Assembly (NCBI GenBank): GCA_017533915.1
Contig: JAFWHX010000020.1
Location: forward strand, 1 to 64,000
Source of the DNA: Eubacterium sp.
GTDB lineage: Bacteria > Bacillota > Clostridia > Peptostreptococcales > Anaerovoracaceae
DNA: 64,000 nucleotides
Direction of reading: 5' to 3'
Shown: positions 1 to 5,332 of the stretch, piece by piece
Position numbering within the stretch: position 1 is the first letter of the stretch
How the letters are laid out: every line of letters starts with the position of its first letter
Translations under genes and position numbers: made by a program
Notes under the pieces: model-generated
The model's database searches: none
What the model was told of the DNA's origin: nothing
The model's input: the letters and a program-made list of their open reading frames with translations, nothing else

Positions 1-134
1 TCATTCCGTTAATTCCAATGGGAAAGTTAATTCAACCAGATGATATTGCCGAAACGATTTTGTTCTTGGCAAGCAAGCTGGCAAGAATGATTACAGGTCA
101 GGTAATCAAAGTGTCTGGTGGAAAGGCACTATAA
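1..134 (+). CDS. Short-chain dehydrogenase/reductase (SDR), C-terminal fragment cut by window edge
   Basis: The frame is open from base 3 and ends at TAA 132-134. The translation contains PMGKLIQPDDIAETILFL followed by an ITGQVIKVSGG segment. This is the usual C-terminal pattern of FabG-like SDR oxidoreductases, in which the P-x-G-x-x-x-x-P-x-D-I-A stretch precedes the last strand and the conserved G-x-x-x-x-V-x-G-G tail. The Rossmann core and the Ser-Tyr-Lys active site lie before the window, so the substrate cannot be assigned. A hairpin terminator follows at 177-206, so this is the last gene of its transcript. Confidence 0.75.
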   Translation, partial: IPLIPMGKLIQPDDIAETILFLASKLARMITGQVIKVSGGKAL

Positions 135-176
135 ATTCCAGTTTGTCTGAAACTATTTTCATAACATAAATAAAAG

Positions 177-206
177 TGCAGGCCTGATTGTGAGACCTGC
201 ATTTTT
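177..206 (+). terminator. Rho-independent terminator after SDR gene
   Basis: TGCAGG and CCTGCA arms pair across a short loop and are followed by TTTTT. It separates the SDR gene from the convergent integrase remnant. Confidence 0.7.
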
Positions 207-228
207 CATTGCTGCTTGATTGGTTTGC

Positions 229-600
229 TCAGAAGAGCTCATCAAGGATCTCGGCATTGCGCTCGTCAGCTTTGCTCATTATGTGAGCATAGATGTTTGT
301 CGTTGTGCTCACCTGATTGTGTCCAAGTCTACGGGATACCGAGACTGGATCGACCCCTGCAAAGATCAAGGCGCTTGCGACGCTGTGACGGAAAGCGTGG
401 GCGTTCAGGTGGGGCAGTCCGTACTTTTCTTCAACCCGCGTAAGCCAGGACGAGATTGCTGATGGATTGGGATGCCGGCCGGTTTCTGTTACGAAGACAA
501 AGCCATTGTCTTCCCATTCATCACCGGCGAGTTCTTTTACCATGTCATACCATTCTTCTTTGTATTCTTGTAAAACATCAAAGACGCTCTGAGGTAAACT
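229..600 (-). pseudogene. Tyrosine recombinase (phage-type integrase), C-terminal remnant
   Basis: On the minus strand the sequence encodes the catalytic C-terminal part of a tyrosine recombinase. It has an HAFRHSVASALI box (His and Arg), an LGHNQVSTTT box (His) and the Tyr nucleophile in NIYAHI. The N-terminal arm-binding and core-binding domains and the first catalytic Arg box are missing. Recognisable homology runs only to about base 590. An ATG at 669 keeps the frame open, but codons 590-669 are antisense to a different gene remnant, so the upstream extension is fortuitous. It is most likely the dead recombinase of the element that used the tRNA-fMet site at 3610-3654. Confidence 0.75.
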
Positions 601-739
601 GATACCTAGGAAAGACAACAAGACGTTGATCTGTTCTGACTGCGGGATCCGTGAGGCGTTAGCGGACATCGGTGTAGATGAAGACGATCAGGAGAAAATA
701 GTTCAGAAGATCCATGAGCTTTCAGATTATCATGAATGA
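593..739 (+). pseudogene. Small zinc-ribbon type protein, C-terminal remnant
   Basis: A frame open from 593 to TGA 737-739 reads PRKDNKTLICSDCGIREAL, then a polar helix ending KIHELS. This looks like the C-terminal half of a small clostridial mobile-element protein with a CxxC knuckle (ICSDCG). No start codon or ribosome binding site lies upstream, because the frame is cut at the junction with the integrase remnant. A second decayed copy of the same tail lies at 4185-4244. Family recognition is from memory and is moderate. Confidence 0.5.
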
Positions 740-828
740 TAAGATTTGAAGAACAAATCTTGCCTACCATCATTATTGTAACAGTGATACAATACTCATA
801 TAAGTACTGTTGCAAGGAGGGATTCACT

Positions 829-1149
829 ATGGGATTATTCGGATTTGGTGGTAAGAAAGAAGAAGTATTTCCAAAGGTATCAGACATCTTTTCTGCGGAC
901 GATCTTCAGAAGATCAAGGATGTGATCGGGCCAAAGTATACAAATGGCGAATACAAGAAATACGATGACATGGCAGGAGTGCTGCTAGATGTTGCAAACA
1001 ATCCTGACAAGGACTTCGGTAAGACATGGGGAGCATTTGGTGGGATAATTTTCTCGGCTGGAGCATTTACAAAGGTCGAGCCTGAATTGGCTCCTATGCT
1101 AAAAGGGGCTGTGGACAAGTTCCATGCTTTCCAGAAAGCAAATAAATAA
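829..1149 (+). CDS. Hypothetical protein, 106 aa
   Basis: The start ATG 829 has AAGGAGG at 814-820. An in-frame ATG at 736 lies inside the upstream remnant and lacks such a site. The protein opens with a glycine-rich MGLFGFGGKK segment and is otherwise soluble and mixed-charge. A small hydrophobic Gly/Ala/Ile stretch (GAFGGIIFSAGAF) sits around residues 72-84. There is no signal peptide, no transmembrane helix long enough to be sure of, and no motif I recognise. It lies in the accessory segment and may be cotranscribed with the 46-aa membrane peptide that follows 37 bp downstream. Confidence 0.65.
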   Translation: MGLFGFGGKKEEVFPKVSDIFSADDLQKIKDVIGPKYTNGEYKKYDDMAGVLLDVANNPDKDFGKTWGAFGGIIFSAGAFTKVEPELAPMLKGAVDKFHAFQKANK

Positions 1150-1186
1150 AGGCTACTACATATCTTGATTGTAGAAAGGATAAAAG

Positions 1187-1327
1187 ATGGATAAGCATTT
1201 TAGAGATTTAAAAGTACTGGCTATTATAATTATTGTTCTTCAGCTTGTAAGTATTTCAATGTCATTTTTTGGGATCAATTCAGAAACGTTACAAGAAGCG
1301 CAATTGTATGAGGAAGAGGAAGAATAA
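1187..1327 (+). CDS. Small single-pass membrane protein, 46 aa
   Basis: ATG 1187 follows a GAAAGGA site at 1174-1180. The peptide has a short basic N-terminus (MDKHFRDLK), a hydrophobic helix of about 20 residues rich in Ile/Leu/Val, and an acidic C-terminal tail ending in five Glu residues. This gives a plausible type-II single-pass topology. It stands 37 bp after the 106-aa hypothetical gene, suggesting a two-gene unit. No family was recognised; a small regulatory or toxin-like membrane peptide is possible, but nothing in the sequence shows it. Confidence 0.5.
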   Translation: MDKHFRDLKVLAIIIIVLQLVSISMSFFGINSETLQEAQLYEEEEE

Positions 1328-1410
1328 AACAAACAATAGCATCAACATCAAATGCGAGATACCCCTGTATTACGGTGAACAGTTGTTCTTGCTTGTTCCA
1401 TGCAATAGTG

Positions 1411-1470
1411 GTAAGATAACAGTGTAAAGTCTTTAAACCCCTTTACACATTGTCCGAGGTGTTATCTTAC
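1411..1470. repeat. Imperfect 60-bp inverted repeat
   Basis: The outer arms GTAAGATAAC and GTTATCTTAC are perfect complements. The inner arms GTGTAAAG and CTTTACAC also pair, leaving an asymmetric bulge. There is no T-run, so it is not a simple terminator. It could be a recombinase site, an operator or a structured RNA. Confidence 0.6.
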
Positions 1471-1490
1471 ATTATCAAGCCAAGGACAGA

Positions 1491-1597
1491 TCAATCTCAA
1501 GACGGATCTACAAAACCCCTGGAGATCCGTCTTTTTATATGCAAAAAACATTGAAAAATAGCCATTTATCTTTCAGAAATGACTTGCTATATATGTG
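1491..1597 (+). repeat. Dispersed repeat copy 1 (terminator plus downstream about 60 bp)
   Basis: This segment aligns along its whole length with 5100-5208. It starts at the TCAATCTCAA/TCGATCTCAG block, spans a GACGG hairpin with T-run, and continues through AAAAAACATTGAAAAA to ACTTGCT-TATATGTG. The similarity extends well beyond the hairpin. Confidence 0.65.
1501..1536 (+). terminator. Rho-independent terminator
   Basis: GACGGATCT pairs with AGATCCGTC, followed by TTTTT. It lies inside the dispersed repeat. Confidence 0.75.
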
Positions 1598-1779
1598 CTT
1601 TAGAGTGATATATGCGATAGATGACTGTGATGGTGCATCTGAGAAAATGTCTGAAACCATGCAGGATAGCTTAAGTACGGAAACGATTACTGTAGACGAT
1701 GAATCAAGGACAGTAAATGCCTTAACAGATAACAATTATATTAGACATTAAGCAACCCGGAGATCGAGTGTTACTTACA

Positions 1780-1834
1780 AAACCCGGAGGTCGTATATCA
1801 ACTGAAGTTTTTATATCAAGTCTTTATCAAGTCG
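1780..1834 (+). repeat. att-like 55-bp repeat, copy A
   Basis: The block starts AAACCCGGAGGTCGTA, whose core matches the anticodon-arm 3' side and variable region of the tRNA-fMet remnant at 3610-3654. It ends with AGTTTTTATATCAAGT, a 3-bp gap and TATCAAGTCG. Copy B at 3427-3481 has identical length and layout. The paired TATCAAGT words resemble arm-type binding sites of a tyrosine integrase. Confidence 0.55.
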
Positions 1835-2003
1835 TATCTAGTCGGACAAATCAGTAGGGTAAATGCTGGAAGCATTGAAATGACTGAAGGAGCTATGAAA
1901 TCCACAATTAAATCTCTAAATTGGGGTTGCAGTATAAAAAACACTTTGTAAAATATAACATATCGGGCGCCCGGTGAAAAAAGATTAGGAGGTTCAGACA
2001 CTT

Positions 2004-2549
2004 ATGTCACTTGAAGATTATATTCATAATAAACCGGTCATTGAAACCGGCCGGCTGATACTTAGACCGTTAGTATCCTCTGACATTATGGCTCTTAAAG
2101 AATGGATGCCGGATAAATCAGTATATACTTACTGGGGCAAAGGCCCCGGTAAGTCTGAAAAGAACCCGGAGCTATTATTCGAAAAAGAAGAAAAGCCGAC
2201 CAAAAGCTTTCACCTGGGTATAGCTGAAAAGGTAAGCGACAATGTTATCGGGGATATCTGGGTATATCTGATAGAGAATGACAGGATGGCTCAGATTGCC
2301 ATCAGATTATCGAAGCTTGCGCAGGGCATAGGTTATGGTACAGAGGCGCTTTCCGCAATGACCAGATTCTGTTTTGAGAATACGGAACTAAAGCGTCTAT
2401 GGACGAAGGTAGATATCAGGAATATCGCTTCATGCAAGATATTGGAAAAATGTGGATATACAAAAGAAGGTTTGATAAGGCAGGGGAAAATGGTCAACAC
2501 TTGGTGTGACTATTATATATACGGAGTTCTGGATTCGGATTTCGTTTAG
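2004..2549 (+). CDS. GNAT family N-acetyltransferase (RimJ/RimL-like)
   Basis: This 181-aa protein starts ETGRLILRPLVSSDI, the typical opening of RimJ/RimL-type GNAT acetyltransferases. The acetyl-CoA pyrophosphate loop appears as KLAQGIGYGTEAL, and the fold ends with NIASCKILEKCGYTKEG. Such enzymes transfer acetyl from acetyl-CoA to a protein N-terminus or a small amine; the substrate here is unknown. AGGAGG at 1987-1992 lies 11 bases before ATG 2004. The gene stands alone between the two att-like repeats and looks like cargo of the decayed integrated element. Confidence 0.8.
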   Translation: MSLEDYIHNKPVIETGRLILRPLVSSDIMALKEWMPDKSVYTYWGKGPGKSEKNPELLFEKEEKPTKSFHLGIAEKVSDNVIGDIWVYLIENDRMAQIAIRLSKLAQGIGYGTEALSAMTRFCFENTELKRLWTKVDIRNIASCKILEKCGYTKEGLIRQGKMVNTWCDYYIYGVLDSDFV

Positions 2550-2650
2550 TATTCACAATGAAAAAAAGAACCTAGGTTTTGAACGATTTCAGGTCTGTCC
2601 CCAATCAGCAGGTCTGCTTTACGGGGATGAAGTATAGTGCTATAGTGGTG

Positions 2651-2705
2651 TTGGAATGATGTGCTTGTGTAATTGACTATTTGGAATGATGTGCTCATGT
2701 AATTG
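2651..2705 (+). repeat. Tandem 30-bp repeat upstream of lipoprotein gene
   Basis: TTGGAATGATGTGCT followed by TGTAATTG occurs twice, at 2651 and 2681. The second copy ends about 28 bp before the lipoprotein start. The position is suggestive of a regulator-binding site or a promoter duplication. Confidence 0.6.
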
Positions 2706-2732
2706 GTAATGATGAATGGGAGGAATCGTGTT

Positions 2733-3425
2733 ATGAAACGTTTATTGATCGTACTGTTTTGTGTGGCAGTAGTTTTTTGTATGTACGGCTGCGGAGGGTC
2801 TTCGTCGACGAGTGCTCCAGAGGAGAAGGCTGAGGAAGAGGAGCCGGCGGCTGAAGAACCTAAGGCAGTCGAGCTGGTTGAGAGTGGCTATGCTGTAGAT
2901 GATAGCAATGATGCATACTTTGGCGCTGTCATAAAGAATCCGGACGACAAAACAGCTTATGAATATGCTTGTGTAGTTGCTACCGCTTATAATGACAAGG
3001 GAGAAGAGATAGGTAAGGCAGAGGATTCTATTAAAGTAATACTGCCTGGAGAACAGGTGGCTGCAGCATCTTTTGCATTATGCGATGAGAAACCTGATAA
3101 AGTAGAAATAACTGTTGAAACGGGATATCCTATAGAGCCATCAGATGATATGCTCAAAGCGTCCGATTTTGAAATAAAAGACTTGGAAGAAAAGAGTTCT
3201 GAAGATGCAGGACTAATGGCAATTAAGGGGAAAATTAAAAACAATTCTTCAATCGACAGAGATATGGTCGACATAATATTCCTGTTCAGAAAGGATGGAA
3301 AGATCGTTTACGGAGACTTTACATATGTCGAGAATCTTGGTGCAGGGGAAGAAGGAGAATTTGCTATTATTAAGTCTTCTGACCTTCCGGAATATGACAA
3401 TTATGAAGTGAGCGTAAGCAAATAA
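2733..3425 (+). CDS. Lipoprotein with FxLYD-like domains
   Basis: ATG 2733 is preferred over the in-frame ATG 2703 because GGGAGGA at 2718-2724 is correctly spaced. The 230-aa product begins with MKRLL, a hydrophobic signal and a lipobox-like MYGC, so Cys20 should be lipidated. A Ser/Thr and Glu/Ala/Pro-rich linker follows. Two similar beta domains then come, each of the type seen in FxLYD/DUF5067 proteins: YFGAVIKNPDDKTAYEYA near residue 64, then KGKIKNNSSIDRDMVDIIF in the second half. Such domains are extracellular and poorly understood. The gene sits between the att-like repeats and ends 1 bp before copy B. Confidence 0.7.
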   Translation: MKRLLIVLFCVAVVFCMYGCGGSSSTSAPEEKAEEEEPAAEEPKAVELVESGYAVDDSNDAYFGAVIKNPDDKTAYEYACVVATAYNDKGEEIGKAEDSIKVILPGEQVAAASFALCDEKPDKVEITVETGYPIEPSDDMLKASDFEIKDLEEKSSEDAGLMAIKGKIKNNSSIDRDMVDIIFLFRKDGKIVYGDFTYVENLGAGEEGEFAIIKSSDLPEYDNYEVSVSK

Positions 3426-3426
3426 G

Positions 3427-3481
3427 AAACCCAGTGGTCGAAAGTCAATGGTAGTTTTTATATCAAGTATGTATCAAGTCG
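3427..3481 (+). repeat. att-like 55-bp repeat, copy B
   Basis: The block has the same length as copy A. It shares AAACCC, the GGTCG core, AGTTTTTATATCAAGT and TATCAAGTCG in register, with differences confined to the central 12 bp and a 3-bp spacer. It begins directly after the lipoprotein stop codon. Further TCAAGT words and AGAAGC/GATAC repeats follow up to 3560. Confidence 0.55.
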
Positions 3482-3609
3482 AGGGGTAAAAAGAAGCTAA
3501 AAGAAGCGAAAAGATACGCAAAGATACAAAAAAATCAAGTGCCCAAAAACCGCAAAATTACGCCGTTTTACGGCAATATTCAACAAGTTATAGGAAGGTC
3601 TCAGGACCG

Positions 3610-3654
3610 CTCATAACCCGGAGGTCGTAGGTTCGAGTCCTTCCCCCGCAACCA
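3610..3654 (+). pseudogene. Initiator tRNA (tRNA-fMet) 3' fragment, integration scar
   Basis: The segment begins CTCATAACCCGGAGGTCG, an anticodon loop (CAT) plus the 3' side of the anticodon stem. It continues through a T-arm (GGTTCGAGTCC) to CCCCCGCAACCA. This matches the 3' part of bacterial initiator tRNA. Upstream bases do not supply the D-arm or the 5' acceptor strand. The boundary exactly at the anticodon loop is typical of a tyrosine-integrase crossover, so this is a duplicated att end and not a working tRNA. Confidence 0.7.
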
Positions 3655-3656
3655 TG

Positions 3657-3690
3657 AAAAAGCAGTTTGCTATTTGGCAGACTGCTTTTT
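3657..3690 (+). terminator. Terminator behind tRNA-fMet remnant
   Basis: AAAAAGCAGT pairs with ACTGCTTTTT around a TTGCTATTTGGCAG loop. It is probably the original terminator of the tRNA gene. Confidence 0.8.
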
Positions 3691-3711
3691 CAGTGGTACG
3701 GGTAGAAGGCT

Positions 3712-4080
3712 TATAGGACAAAACGTGTTGGTAATAACCGCTATATTCATTGAAAAATCAATGAGTATAGCGGTTATGTTTTTCTGGAAACACCTGATCT
3801 ATAAAAAGTCAGGTGTTTTTTAGAGCAGTCATTTCAAGAAGAAAAGTAGGAGCAAGCTCCTACCAAAATGCGGATTTGACTCCTACTAAAACACCTGATC
3901 TATAAAAAAGCAGGTGTTTTTTTGGCCGTCATTTCAGGGAAATAGTAGGAGCTTACTCCTACCAATAGCATATTTGACTCCTACTAAAATACCTGATATA
4001 TGAAAATCAGGTGTTTCCTAATCAAAATCTCCTAATTATCCGGTTTATTTGGATTGACGATCAACTCGTTTTGTCCTATA
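3712..4080. mobile_element. MITE-like element with 20-bp terminal inverted repeats
   Basis: The left end TATAGGACAAAACGTGTTGG and the reverse complement of 4061-4080 (TATAGGACAAAACGAGTTGA) match at 18 of 20 positions. Inside are a long hairpin (ATAACCGCTATA/TATAGCGGTTAT, 3733-3778) and two full tandem units of about 100 bp (3790-3890, 3891-3988), plus part of a third. Each unit carries a GTAGGAG-CTCCTAC palindrome and an ACACCTG-CAGGTGT hairpin with a T-run. There is no coding capacity. The same units and end motif recur at 44578-44769, and the end motif alone at 29852. Confidence 0.55.
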
Positions 4081-4095
4081 TCTCGGATAGAATCT

Positions 4096-4110
4096 GAAGG
4101 ACTCGAACCT
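4096..4110 (-). repeat. Inverted copy of tRNA-fMet T-arm
   Basis: The reverse complement AGGTTCGAGTCCTTC is identical to 3629-3643 in the tRNA fragment. It lies 16 bp beyond the right end of the MITE-like element. A perfect GGAAGTTCA/TGAACTTCC palindrome follows at 4134-4152. Confidence 0.5.
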
Positions 4111-4184
4111 GAAAAGGCGCGAACGTGAAGCGAGGAAGTTCAGTGAACTTCCGAGTAGCGAGCGGCTCGAGCCGGCTGAAAGGG

Positions 4185-4244
4185 GAGGATGAAGATTATC
4201 AGTAGAAGATCATCGAGAAGATCCACGAGCTATCAGATAAATAG
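4185..4244 (+). pseudogene. Second decayed zinc-ribbon protein tail
   Basis: The frame reads EDEDYQ, an in-frame TAG, then KIIEKIHELSDK and a stop. This mirrors the tail at 593-739 (DEDDQEKIVQKIHELS). The internal stop and lack of an upstream gene mark it as a relic. Confidence 0.45.
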
Positions 4245-4347
4245 TGAAGTTGGAAGAATTGAAGAATAAGCGTTTGAGGTGTTAAAAATATCATGATATA
4301 CTATCGGTAGTTAAGAACATATAAATAGTTCTTATAGGAGGAGTCCG

Positions 4348-5079
4348 ATGTTAAAGAATAACTGTTTTGAAAAGATTGCCAAGGTATTGACTATCCTTGC
4401 ATTTGTAATTGTTGTTCTGATCGTATCGTGCGGTATGTGTTCAGTATATGCTGAAAGCGGTGATGCGACTATTTCTCTTCCGGCAAAAGACACTACGGTC
4501 TACGCTGGTGGAACTCTGAAGTACAAGGCTTATACTCAAGCAGATAATCCTATAGACGGAACTGATAACTATCTCATAATTGAAATAGACAGAGGTACAT
4601 CAAGAGTGTATTTTAATACGATTACTGTAGACAGAATCTGGAATACACTGTACTGGTACTCGACAAAATGCACCAAGTCCGGCACGTATAAAATAAAGGC
4701 TGGTGCTGAATTTAACGCTTCTTCTGAACCAACAACTCTTACTGATGTGGCTGATGAAAGAACATTCATAGTAAAAAAGGCATCAGCTTTAAAATCTGTA
4801 AAGCCTAAACTCCATAAGAGCACCGTAGTCAGATATCTTCCGGTATGGGAAGATCAGGGAGTTACAGGCGTGAAATTATATCGAGCTTCCAAGAAAAATG
4901 GGAAATATAAATGCATTAAAACAATTAAAACTACACAGACAGTTAAAGATGATAAAACAAATGGGTCATATCAGTTGACTGAGAAACAGGCAAAAGGAAA
5001 GTATTTTAAGATTCGTTACTATGTTAAGAATGGGGCGAAAACAACTTATAGCAAATATTCGAATATTCTTAAGTTCTAA
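4348..5079 (+). CDS. Secreted Ig-like/fibronectin-like protein
   Basis: The product is 243 aa with AGGAGGA at 4336-4342. The N-terminus has a positively charged start, a hydrophobic stretch of about 20 residues and a probable signal-peptidase site near VYA-ES (residue 36). Residues about 40-145 form one beta-rich domain with a YAGGTLKYKAYT opening. Residues about 150-243 look like a fibronectin-type module (KLYRASKKNGKYKCIKTIK). There is no catalytic motif, cell-wall anchor or known binding motif. It is followed by the second copy of the dispersed terminator repeat. It is probably surface or extracellular; the role is unknown. Confidence 0.7.
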   Translation: MLKNNCFEKIAKVLTILAFVIVVLIVSCGMCSVYAESGDATISLPAKDTTVYAGGTLKYKAYTQADNPIDGTDNYLIIEIDRGTSRVYFNTITVDRIWNTLYWYSTKCTKSGTYKIKAGAEFNASSEPTTLTDVADERTFIVKKASALKSVKPKLHKSTVVRYLPVWEDQGVTGVKLYRASKKNGKYKCIKTIKTTQTVKDDKTNGSYQLTEKQAKGKYFKIRYYVKNGAKTTYSKYSNILKF

Positions 5080-5099
5080 CAGATCGAGCCATGAACAAA

Positions 5100-5208
5100 T
5101 CGATCTCAGGACGGACCATCTGTAATCCATGAAGGTCCGTCTTTTATTATGTCAAAAAACATTGAAAAACAGCCGTTTTTCTTTGAAGTATAACTTGCTG
5201 TATATGTG
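5100..5208 (+). repeat. Dispersed repeat copy 2
   Basis: The counterpart of 1491-1597, with matching hairpin, spacer and downstream ACTTGCTGTATATGTG tail. Arm substitutions in the hairpin are compensatory (GACGGACC/GGTCCGTC here against GACGGATCT/AGATCCGTC in copy 1), suggesting the structure is maintained. Confidence 0.6.
5110..5145 (+). terminator. Rho-independent terminator
   Basis: GACGGACC and GGTCCGTC arms are followed by TTTT, 30 bp after the secreted-protein gene. Confidence 0.75.
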
Positions 5209-5243
5209 TTGGAACTAATATGTTAGCCAAGCCTTGGCAGCAT

Positions 5244-5272
5244 TTGCTTTCAAGGTTTTTACCTTGTATAAT
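5244..5272 (+). promoter_or_regulatory. Sigma-A type promoter of the C1 protease gene
   Basis: TTGCTT, a 17-bp spacer and a perfect TATAAT lie about 60 bp before the protease start. Confidence 0.65.
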
Positions 5273-5332
5273 TGCTTTAATATATATTACTGAGGATAGC
5301 ATACAGAATCAGCGTGAGTCAAGGAGGCTCCT

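Larger units (their letters stand above)
1328..2003. other. Non-coding accessory stretch with repeats and att-like sites
   Basis: This segment holds a 60-bp inverted repeat (1411-1470), a terminator (1501-1536) that begins a dispersed 107-bp repeat, and att-like sequences (1754-1770 and 1780-1834). Short open frames exist but none has a convincing ribosome binding site or recognisable product. Confidence 0.5.

Noticed and set aside
1539..1751. Possible 70-aa protein in the accessory segment
   Set aside because: Its first third overlaps the dispersed terminator repeat, no ribosome binding site is present, and the sequence shows no domain.
3610..3654. Functional tRNA-Met gene
   Set aside because: Only the part from the anticodon loop to CCA is present; upstream bases cannot form the D-arm or the acceptor 5' strand.
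3790..4017. CRISPR array
   Set aside because: The units are about 100 bp with hairpins, nearly identical throughout and without unique spacers. No cas genes were seen.
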